Origin: Bacteroides intestinalis DSM 17393
GTDB taxonomy: Bacteria > Bacteroidota > Bacteroidia > Bacteroidales > Bacteroidaceae
Direction: 5' to 3'
NCBI RefSeq assembly: GCF_000172175.1
Contig: NZ_ABJL02000008.1
Location: 1,674,001 to 1,738,000, forward strand
DNA length: 64,000 nt
The translations under genes were made by a program, and so were the position numbers. This document shows positions 44,757-52,642 of this stretch, piece after piece. The notes under the pieces are model-generated. The model saw only the letters and a list, made by a program, of their open reading frames with translations. It had not been told where the DNA came from and ran no database searches. Within the stretch, counting starts at the first letter, position 1; the number at the start of each line of letters is the position of its first letter.

Positions 44757-46315
44757 TAGCAATTTATTGTTAGTTTCTTTAAATTTGTAAAATTCTCCAA
44801 TCCTGGTCTATCATAATCAAAGGGATATTTATCCGCTGGATAATAGTTCTCATGAAAAGTAGGTACTACCGTATTTGCAATTTCAAGTTCCAACTCTCCA
44901 ACACTTGCTCCAGAACGTATATTCCCTTTATTATCAATTATATTTGTTAGATTTTTGATTGCAACACGCCGCGGATCAGTATTATCCCTTTCTTCCCATT
45001 TGCTTCCTGGATATTCCGGTAATCTACTTGTATAAAGATACTGTGCATACCATGCTTCTATTTCTCCGTTCATGTTAGAACCTTTATAGGAAGAAAGTGT
45101 CTCCTGATAAGCCCTGTAAGCATGCATCATTTCATGGAATAGCTGGTTACTTTCCATTTGGCTACCAAGGGTAATACCCGCCGTTGCCCCATTCCCGCTA
45201 AATAAGCCGTCTGACCCATTACTAAACTGAATAGTCAAAGTCTGACCATTAAGAAAATTTGCCAAGCCATTATACAATGCTTCCCCCATGCAGTCAGCTA
45301 AAATCTTATCAAGCATTTTCTCCAAAACTTTCCAGTTAGCCTCAGTCATGTTGGAATTGCGGAAGATCTTTTTAGCTTTTGGACTGTTGTTGCTGCCGGG
45401 TTTAACCGGATTAGTTTCATTGCCTGCTCCTCCAGGAGGATAAGGATTATTCCACCAGTTGTCATCATCATCATTATCACTTGTACTATCTTCAACATAA
45501 TGACAATCTTGATAAGATGTTGTATAAGGTATATAATCACAATAGTTCACAATATCATATATTAAGCCAGTTTCCATATCACCTCCAACGAGCTCATATT
45601 CATCATGACAATCTTGTCTATATTCTGTTGTATATACATCATGACAATCATAATAACCACGAGTCTGGGCCGAAGATTCACCTTGTTCATTATATGAAGG
45701 TGAAATATAGCCCACAAGTTTTCCATTAGAGTATCTCCAACCATTGATAAAGGTACCATTTATCGCGTAATACAGTACCATTCCATCATAATCGGGTTCT
45801 CTATAGAGATAGCTGTTTCTTCCCATATTCCGACTACGCGTCAAATAATCATACGATCCTACAAATACCATAATGAAACTTCGAGTTTTATTAGTTACCA
45901 AATCCTTCAATACAACCATTTTTGTTGTATTACGGATATAATCAGCTTTCATACCTGGTTGCCAATGCTTTGTAGTTTCCTCATCAAGGATTATATGCAT
46001 TCCCTTGCTTAGAGTAGGAGTTTCAACAACTTCAAAACGTCCCCTATTACTTTCTTTGGCTTTATCCCAATATGGTTTTATAGCCAGTTCTTTTCCTTCT
46101 CCACCTGAAGTACGTGTCGTTACAACCGGAGCATAATTACTTTCAAACCACTCTTTAGCTGCTGATGATGTGAGTTCTCTATTTTTGTTTTTCGAACGTC
46201 TTGTTGTGGACCTTTCATCATCCTGCAACATGTGATCAGCGCAGGCAAATAGCATGCAAAGTATTCCTATACATGCTAAAATACGCCATTTTTTACATTT
46301 TCCAATGTTTTTCAT
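44756..46315 (-). CDS. Lipoprotein zinc metallopeptidase-like protein with DCH motifs
   Basis: The ATG at 46315 gives 519 residues; the longer frame would need a TTG. A lipobox-like LLFAC-type signal (MLFACADH, Cys25) predicts envelope anchoring. Residues 35-215 are an unrecognised N-domain. Residues 220-280 hold three Asp-Cys-His motifs (223, 235 and 270) and an extra Cys259 in an acidic Tyr-rich stretch, followed by an acidic linker and Pro/Gly spacer. The C-terminal domain has the zincin motif HEMMH at 394-398 with a Glu-rich helix afterwards (GEIEAWYAQYLY). The protein ends in LTINC. It resembles Bacteroides exported peptidases of unknown substrate. Confidence 0.65.
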   Translation of the reverse strand: MKNIGKCKKWRILACIGILCMLFACADHMLQDDERSTTRRSKNKNRELTSSAAKEWFESNYAPVVTTRTSGGEGKELAIKPYWDKAKESNRGRFEVVETPTLSKGMHIILDEETTKHWQPGMKADYIRNTTKMVVLKDLVTNKTRSFIMVFVGSYDYLTRSRNMGRNSYLYREPDYDGMVLYYAINGTFINGWRYSNGKLVGYISPSYNEQGESSAQTRGYYDCHDVYTTEYRQDCHDEYELVGGDMETGLIYDIVNYCDYIPYTTSYQDCHYVEDSTSDNDDDDNWWNNPYPPGGAGNETNPVKPGSNNSPKAKKIFRNSNMTEANWKVLEKMLDKILADCMGEALYNGLANFLNGQTLTIQFSNGSDGLFSGNGATAGITLGSQMESNQLFHEMMHAYRAYQETLSSYKGSNMNGEIEAWYAQYLYTSRLPEYPGSKWEERDNTDPRRVAIKNLTNIIDNKGNIRSGASVGELELEIANTVVPTFHENYYPADKYPFDYDRPGLENFTNLKKLTINC

Positions 46316-46339
46316 GCTTTTTCTTTTTTCATTAAACAA

Positions 46340-48094
46340 TTATTTTAGTTCATCTTCGAAGATTCTTCTTAAATCACGATGTAAATCGAAGGTACTAAAG
46401 CTGTAAACTTTTACATCTTCAGTAAGTATCTCGTGGGCTATTGCTACTGCTTCTTCTTTTCTACCAGTTTCATTGTATAAAAAAGCCAATTTTCCACGAG
46501 GCAGTTGTAGGGAAGGCATCATATCCGATGCTAATTTATAAGCTTCTTCAGCTTCTTTCCAGCAGCTCTTTTTTTTCAAATAATCCCCTTTCATAAGTAA
46601 TAATCCCGGTGTAGGAAAGCTCTTTTCCAAATAATCTGATATGCGCAAAAATTCAATCTCTTGATGTCTCATTTTTGTTAATTGCCAATATAGATAAGCG
46701 AAATTAATATCGTCAATCATTTCTTCTTGTAACCGAACAAAAATGTTAGAATCTTGAGAAATAGATAGAAAATTTTGAGAGTCCAAGCAAGTGTATAATT
46801 CATGATAGGAAGTCCGTTTATTCCAAAGCTTCATGCCTAAAAAACAATTTGTACCACATATTACTATTATTACAATTTTAGAAAGTAGCCTATTTGTACC
46901 CGAGAACTCATATGTAGTTCCAGAGTTTTTATTTAAATAGCAAGCTATAGCAATAATCCATAAAGCTTGTATAGAAAATACTTGATCTGGATATCCAAAC
47001 ATACCCCAGACTACTATTCCTGCAAGAAAAGCTTTTAACAAAACACAAACAGTAGTCCGGTTGGTAGATAAAAAAAGTATCCAAATAATAAAAGAGGAAT
47101 AGATAATTAATCCAATAAGCCCATATTCTACAGTTATACGCAATGACTCATTAAAAGCAAGATGAGTACTTCCTGCCAGTCTTCGTTCTTCAGGAGACGC
47201 AAATGATTTCATATAGTCCGCTTGGTAATATAGATAATTTGCAGCAAAACCACCTTTTCCAAATCCTGTTAAGGGTTTATCATGTATCATTCTACAACTT
47301 ATCTTCCATACCAGAAAGCGTCCATTAGCCGACTGTGGCTTTAGTTTATATAGCATTCCGATAGAAATCAAAATTACAAGTAATACCCCTGCTGAATAGT
47401 ATAGCTTTATCTTTCTTCCCTTCCCATTATTCCTCAATTTTAGATACAAACAATATAAGACAGATGCAAGCAGTGCCAAATAGGCAGCACGAGCATAGGT
47501 TAATATTAAAAGAGGGATACAAAATAGAACAACTGTAATTATGAATACCAGAAAGAATTTATGATTCATCAGTGATCTATAAAACAGTATAATACTGTTT
47601 AGAGCTATACTCAACAACAGGCTTAGCATAATAGCAAATACTGCCGGATTATGAAACGGGCCTGTTATGAGAAAATATTCACTATTAGAAGGGATATATT
47701 CAAAATATTGCAAATATCCCCATATCGTAAGTAAAACAGCAGCACCCAGCAAACTTTTAAAGATAATAATATAATGTATTTGCTGCAGCAAATGACTAGC
47801 AATAAATAAAGACAATAAACATAAATATCCTATGTTCCATATAGTATTCAGATGTAAAAAGTCTATTACATAAAGTAACAAAAACAGGAAGCAAAATATA
47901 TTTAATCTAGAAAATTTGATATCTTTTTGAGGTGCAATAAAACATAAAAAACTTATTATAAGAGAAATTCCAGCCATTCCAAAAACTGCAAATGTTTTGG
48001 GATGATTGAATACCTCGACTGGTATACCGGCTACAGACATAATTATCAGTAAACCTAACAACAATGAGATTAAGTAATTTATTTTGCTTTTCAT
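46340..48094 (-). CDS. Wzy/O-antigen-ligase-like membrane protein with C-terminal TPRs
   Basis: The 584-residue protein has about 10-12 hydrophobic segments (residues 8-410) and, in the loop region, features of the Wzy_C/O-antigen-ligase family (LTYARAAYLALLASVLYCL, GFGKGGFAANYLYYQ, HLAFNESLRITVEYG). A cytoplasmic or periplasmic tail (about 430-584) holds TPR-like helices (CWKEAEEAYKLASDM, GRKEEAVAIAHEIL). Related proteins attach glycans to lipids or proteins; in a secreted-protein operon a protein O-glycosyl ligase or a non-canonical role are both possible. Confidence 0.75.
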   Translation of the reverse strand: MKSKINYLISLLLGLLIIMSVAGIPVEVFNHPKTFAVFGMAGISLIISFLCFIAPQKDIKFSRLNIFCFLFLLLYVIDFLHLNTIWNIGYLCLLSLFIASHLLQQIHYIIIFKSLLGAAVLLTIWGYLQYFEYIPSNSEYFLITGPFHNPAVFAIMLSLLLSIALNSIILFYRSLMNHKFFLVFIITVVLFCIPLLILTYARAAYLALLASVLYCLYLKLRNNGKGRKIKLYYSAGVLLVILISIGMLYKLKPQSANGRFLVWKISCRMIHDKPLTGFGKGGFAANYLYYQADYMKSFASPEERRLAGSTHLAFNESLRITVEYGLIGLIIYSSFIIWILFLSTNRTTVCVLLKAFLAGIVVWGMFGYPDQVFSIQALWIIAIACYLNKNSGTTYEFSGTNRLLSKIVIIVICGTNCFLGMKLWNKRTSYHELYTCLDSQNFLSISQDSNIFVRLQEEMIDDINFAYLYWQLTKMRHQEIEFLRISDYLEKSFPTPGLLLMKGDYLKKKSCWKEAEEAYKLASDMMPSLQLPRGKLAFLYNETGRKEEAVAIAHEILTEDVKVYSFSTFDLHRDLRRIFEDELK

Positions 48095-48104
48095 TTTATA
48101 TTAA

Positions 48105-50273
48105 CTACAATAATACAGTATCGATATGCAAAAAATATTGTTTTCCATCAATATAGAAGAAAGGAAGTTCCTCTTTGCCTTCTGTCAAATTCCGCAGCCA
48201 ATACAAGGTAGCTACAGGAACATTTTCAAAATCCAAATATTGATGTTCTGCCCGTAATACTTTATGTTCTTTCCATTCACCATCGTAATAAAGAAGCATA
48301 TAACTATTACCGGGAACAATCATATTATTGGCATTGCGAGGCACAAAACGGATACTTGTTATTTGTACAGGTGTTTTAAAATCCATGCCAATACTTGCTG
48401 CGCCGACATACGTATTATAATTATTATCAAAAGCATATTCGGGTTTACTGCCTGTCCGTATCGGAACTCCATTTATACGATAGAGTTGACACGATTTTTG
48501 CCGTACCAATTCTTCTTCTGAGAAAACAGGCAAAGCCGTAGGAATTGCACAATTATGATTTGGAGAATAATTTCCAAGAAATTCCATATGTGCAATATTT
48601 ACAGGTTCACTATTGGAAGTGCAAAAGCGATAATAGCGATATTGCTTACAATTCTCAAAAGCAATTTCTTGTAAATAAGGTACAGGCATCTCCTTTATGG
48701 TGCAAAGTGTATCATATTCCCCTCGCTCTTGATTACCTCCCAGTAGGCAAGCACCATTCAATTTTTCATAAAAAGTTTTCATTCTTCTTTTTTGTGGATA
48801 CTTGCGTAGCAAATGCATCCTGATTTTTTGAGAAGTATCACAATTCAATGTCAAATACTTTAAATCGGACCATTTTGTCTGTTTGTCAAATGATAGTTTT
48901 CCATCAACTACAGACACATCTACTACATTCCGGGGTAATTCATTCGTTGTTAAAGGTTCAGGTATATCTTTTAATTTTGAGGATGAATAAATGATAAATG
49001 GTTCAGCTATAGGCAGCATATTGTCTGCATCATAACAAACCGGAAAAAACAGAGTATTTAAAGGAACTTGTTCGAAGATAATCTCATGTTTTGAATGATC
49101 TATTTTCCCCCAACCTACCGGAACTAATTTATTATCGACAGTAAACATCGCTAAATAAGCTATGTTATTATGGCTATCTACCTTAAAGGGTAATCGTAAA
49201 GTTATTGTCTGATGATATCTGAATGTTTGATCACTAAGTAGTGGAGTCTTAAAACTTTCTGGAATAAATTCATCTTCATCAGCCCAAAAGTAAGGAGTAT
49301 TTTTTTGTGCTCCATAGGTCTTACGGTATACCTTTCCTGCATATTTAATATCACTTTCCCAATCTTCTCTGATATTATTATCTGGTGCGGTATAAGGTTG
49401 TAATATGCCAATGGAGTCAGGAGAAACACACCAAAAATGTCGATTATCCCGATCGGTCCATTTAGGGGTAAATTCGTATATCGTTGGAATGCCGCAAGCA
49501 CGAAGCACATTACAACTCCAATTTGTCATATTATGACAATCCATTTTAAATTTTGGCACAAACAGATCATAGATACCTAAATGTCCTTTAGGTTTTGTAT
49601 GATGATTTATCCATCTACATTTATCTACATAAATTTTATAGTGTTCAATTTGTGTACGGATAGAAGCAGTGTCCACTAATAAACTCTCGTACATTTTACG
49701 TATTTCACTACGTTTATGCACTAGATACTCATTCGTTGTTCGATACGGAAGAATGAATTCTTTAAAAAAATCAAAATCTTTTCGATAGTCATATTCATTT
49801 GCCTCCCAAATTTTAATCGCCTCCTCAATATTATCTATTAAAAAGTCCGACTTAACAGTTTGCAAATCAGAAAGGTGAACACCTGACTTAATTTGTGGAG
49901 CTGGCAATGTATTAAAAATATCACCTAAAGTCAAACGCAAAGAATCATATTCTCGTCCCTTATATTCTTTCTGTTCGTTTAGAGGTATTTTGCTAAAAAT
50001 ACCTCTATAAAGAGAATCTGTATGTATAAAATAGCTATTATACAAACTGTCTAATACAATTTCATCTTTACTTTCGTGGTATTGCATATTGGTTATTAGA
50101 AAACATGCTGATTCATAAGCCACTTTACCTCGGTCTTTAAAATGATCAAGAACAGCTTCAAGTTCAGAACGGTTATTGCCTGCTAATACCAGTGCTTCTT
50201 CCAAATCTGACGAACGGAAATTACAAGATGTTAGGACAAATAACAATATGCCCCATAAACGTATTAATTTCAT
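48105..50273 (-). CDS. Transglutaminase-like lipoprotein
   Basis: The 722-residue protein has a lipobox (LFVLTSCNFRSS). A transglutaminase-like papain fold is suggested around residues 245-290: CHNMTNWSCNVLRACGIPT with a cysteine, then a histidine in NRHFWCVS and an Asp-rich turn. The C-terminal part (about 600-722) looks like a beta-sandwich (FDNNYNTYVGAASIGMDF, GEWKEHKVLRAEHQYLDF), similar to discoidin/F5/8C folds. Seven D-S/T-x sequons for Bacteroides O-glycosylation are present. It lies 24 bp downstream of the DUF3244 gene and 10 bp upstream of the ligase-like gene. Confidence 0.75.
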   Translation of the reverse strand: MKLIRLWGILLFVLTSCNFRSSDLEEALVLAGNNRSELEAVLDHFKDRGKVAYESACFLITNMQYHESKDEIVLDSLYNSYFIHTDSLYRGIFSKIPLNEQKEYKGREYDSLRLTLGDIFNTLPAPQIKSGVHLSDLQTVKSDFLIDNIEEAIKIWEANEYDYRKDFDFFKEFILPYRTTNEYLVHKRSEIRKMYESLLVDTASIRTQIEHYKIYVDKCRWINHHTKPKGHLGIYDLFVPKFKMDCHNMTNWSCNVLRACGIPTIYEFTPKWTDRDNRHFWCVSPDSIGILQPYTAPDNNIREDWESDIKYAGKVYRKTYGAQKNTPYFWADEDEFIPESFKTPLLSDQTFRYHQTITLRLPFKVDSHNNIAYLAMFTVDNKLVPVGWGKIDHSKHEIIFEQVPLNTLFFPVCYDADNMLPIAEPFIIYSSSKLKDIPEPLTTNELPRNVVDVSVVDGKLSFDKQTKWSDLKYLTLNCDTSQKIRMHLLRKYPQKRRMKTFYEKLNGACLLGGNQERGEYDTLCTIKEMPVPYLQEIAFENCKQYRYYRFCTSNSEPVNIAHMEFLGNYSPNHNCAIPTALPVFSEEELVRQKSCQLYRINGVPIRTGSKPEYAFDNNYNTYVGAASIGMDFKTPVQITSIRFVPRNANNMIVPGNSYMLLYYDGEWKEHKVLRAEHQYLDFENVPVATLYWLRNLTEGKEELPFFYIDGKQYFLHIDTVLL

Positions 50274-50297
50274 GATATGGAAATTTATTTCAGAATA

Positions 50298-50705
50298 TTA
50301 TTGGTCTATACTAAATTCTCCCCATAAAAAGAAATATATAGAATTTATCATAATCTGATATTCCCCTTTATTTTTCGTGTTTATATCAATTATTATATCA
50401 GGTTGATTATGATTCTCAGCATATATGTATTTGCCAGTACTTTTATCAATGATAGCAATTTTAACATCATTGACAGGACATGCAAAATTAACATACACAC
50501 AATTTCCATAAAGAAAAGCAGTAGCAGCAGATTGTCGTGCAGGAGTACGCGCAATGCCCTCATCAAAATCAGTATCATCTCCTTTTAATGGTATATCTTG
50601 TTTAGAAAACTTTGAAAAGTCATCAACGGGAGAAGTTTGAGAATAGATCTCTGTATTACAACATAAAGTTGCAAGAATGATAAAAAATAGAATTGCATTT
50701 TTCAT
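50298..50705 (-). CDS. Secreted DUF3244 protein, first gene of the operon
   Basis: The 135-residue protein has a signal peptide (1-22, ending TEIYSQ) and a DUF3244 beta-sandwich domain (CVYVNFACPVNDVKIAIID, GEYQIMINSIYFFLWGEF). DUF3244 proteins are small exported Bacteroidota proteins with a cell-adhesion-like fold; the function is open. It opens the seven-gene operon that runs to 43231. Upstream, a degenerate -7-like CGAACTTTG is seen, not a full match. Confidence 0.75.
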   Translation of the reverse strand: MKNAILFFIILATLCCNTEIYSQTSPVDDFSKFSKQDIPLKGDDTDFDEGIARTPARQSAATAFLYGNCVYVNFACPVNDVKIAIIDKSTGKYIYAENHNQPDIIIDINTKNKGEYQIMINSIYFFLWGEFSIDQ

Positions 50706-50854
50706 ATCTTATTTTTTTAATTTGTCGCAAAGTTCGAGCAAAATTCATTATAAAAATATTAGAGTGATATGTTAATGCATAAGAGTATAGGATATAACCG
50801 CTTAATAATCAATAAACTATCAAATTACTTCTGATGATTATTCCACTTTTTCCG

Positions 50855-52642
50855 TCAAATATTTCTCAATATTTCTTTGAGTCTAATTGTATGTTCCATA
50901 TCCATTCTGCGCAATATAGACTTCTCTTTTTTATATACAGCATCTACACTGCAACCAAGGATTAGTGCTATTTCAGAGAATTTGAATCCAAGTTTTATGA
51001 GACAGCAAAATCTAATATCATTATCTACTAAAGCATCATATCGATCTACTAAACGTGTGGTGAAATCGAAAGATACCAAATCTATTTCTGATAATAGTTC
51101 CTCCCAATCTTCCTCTTCCAAATTCATTTTACCGGTAGAGTTTTTAGCATTTTCATCTTTTATATACAGTAATCGTTGATAGATAGAAGTGTCTTCTATT
51201 AATCTCTTAAACTTAATACCTTTCAGCTGTTTTATTTCTTCTTCCTTTTGCTCTAATAGCGCTTTCAAGTCACTAACAATACGCCTTTCCTCTTCCAAAA
51301 GTCCATTTAAGCAACTATTTATTTGTAGTTGTTTAATTCTATCACCTTCACTTTCTGCGCATGATTGTTCCAAAAGACTAATTTCATCACGTTTTTCCTG
51401 CAAAAGCTGTTCAAGTACACCTGTTTTTGTCTGGATATCTTGTTGATTTAGCAATGATAATTTAACTTTGTGTTGTCCTGTAAAGTGCCGCCAAACAATG
51501 CTGCTGATCGTAATCAATAAAACTATGGATAACAATAGTATATACAATCTATAACGAGACATGAAAGTCTCATATTGATATACGGACTGATGATAGAACA
51601 TATCTTTTAATGTTGCAATAACCTTAGCAGGATATTCTTCCTTCATTGCAGAATCTTTATAAGCTATGTATGCATCTTCATATTGCAATGCCTCTGAATA
51701 TCTTCCTTGTATTCTAGCCACATCAGCCAATCTCATATAAGCTCCATATTTTGTATAATAAGATTTGGATTGTACCGCTCTTTTTAAATAATAAGTGGCA
51801 GAATCATATTGTCCTTCTTTATAAAAGCTACTTCCGACTATCAAAAAAGAAGCGAAGTACTTCGCTGTATCGGATTCTATGATAAAAAAATTGTGTACAG
51901 TTTCTATCGCTTCTTCCGTCCTTCCCATATATTGATATAATGACGCTAGAGAATATAGCATTTTCTTTGCCAAAGGAGTGTTACCGCCAGAAGACAATAT
52001 TGTTTGAGCTTTCAACAGTTTCCGTTCTGCCTCCAAATAGAAACCTTCTCCTCTTTCCATACAAATATCTGCTCTTTTGATGAGGCTTACTACCCATCTC
52101 AACGAATCTTTATGTTCACTCGCCATTCGTTCTGCTTGTTGATATACGGAATCGGCTTCTTCAAGCAATCCATGTGTATACAATAAGTGTCCCAAATTAG
52201 AATGTAATAAGCACAATAAATCATAATCTTGCGTTTTGTTTGCTATGGGCAATGCTTTCATAAATTCGCGCACAGTTCCAATTACATCTTTATTATCCTG
52301 ATACACACGTCCCCAGTAATAATGTGCTTTCGCACACATCGATTCATCCTTTGAATTATCGTAATATTTCACAGCTATACGTATCAATGAATCATCAGTA
52401 TGACGAATGTAATTTTTATCGTAGGCCTGAGTTAATAACAAAGCATATCTGGCTTGTGAAGCCGGTGTATATAAAGATTCCGGTGAAACAGAACCAAGAA
52501 TCTGCAAAGCACTATCATAATATGATTTTCTAATCAATGTGTCTGCATAAGCCAAAATTTTATCCTGACTATTTGTCGGACGTGGAATACAAGAAATGAA
52601 TCCAACACCCATAAGCAACAAAACATACAATATATTTTTCAT
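50855..52642 (-). CDS. Membrane-spanning TPR regulator with LuxR-type helix-turn-helix
   Basis: The 595-residue protein starts with a lipoprotein-like signal (GFISCIP, Cys18), then about 12 tetratricopeptide helices (25-345), a single membrane helix (about 364-386), a coiled coil (about 395-480) and a C-terminal LuxR-like HTH (about 535-595; LGFKFSEIALILGCSVDAVYK). This is a one-component trans-envelope regulator type found in Bacteroides. Eight O-glycosylation sequons all lie before the membrane helix, supporting an outside TPR part. It lies 150 bp upstream of the operon. Its ATG overlaps the VapE-like gene stop by 4 bp. Confidence 0.85.
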   Translation of the reverse strand: MKNILYVLLLMGVGFISCIPRPTNSQDKILAYADTLIRKSYYDSALQILGSVSPESLYTPASQARYALLLTQAYDKNYIRHTDDSLIRIAVKYYDNSKDESMCAKAHYYWGRVYQDNKDVIGTVREFMKALPIANKTQDYDLLCLLHSNLGHLLYTHGLLEEADSVYQQAERMASEHKDSLRWVVSLIKRADICMERGEGFYLEAERKLLKAQTILSSGGNTPLAKKMLYSLASLYQYMGRTEEAIETVHNFFIIESDTAKYFASFLIVGSSFYKEGQYDSATYYLKRAVQSKSYYTKYGAYMRLADVARIQGRYSEALQYEDAYIAYKDSAMKEEYPAKVIATLKDMFYHQSVYQYETFMSRYRLYILLLSIVLLITISSIVWRHFTGQHKVKLSLLNQQDIQTKTGVLEQLLQEKRDEISLLEQSCAESEGDRIKQLQINSCLNGLLEEERRIVSDLKALLEQKEEEIKQLKGIKFKRLIEDTSIYQRLLYIKDENAKNSTGKMNLEEEDWEELLSEIDLVSFDFTTRLVDRYDALVDNDIRFCCLIKLGFKFSEIALILGCSVDAVYKKEKSILRRMDMEHTIRLKEILRNI

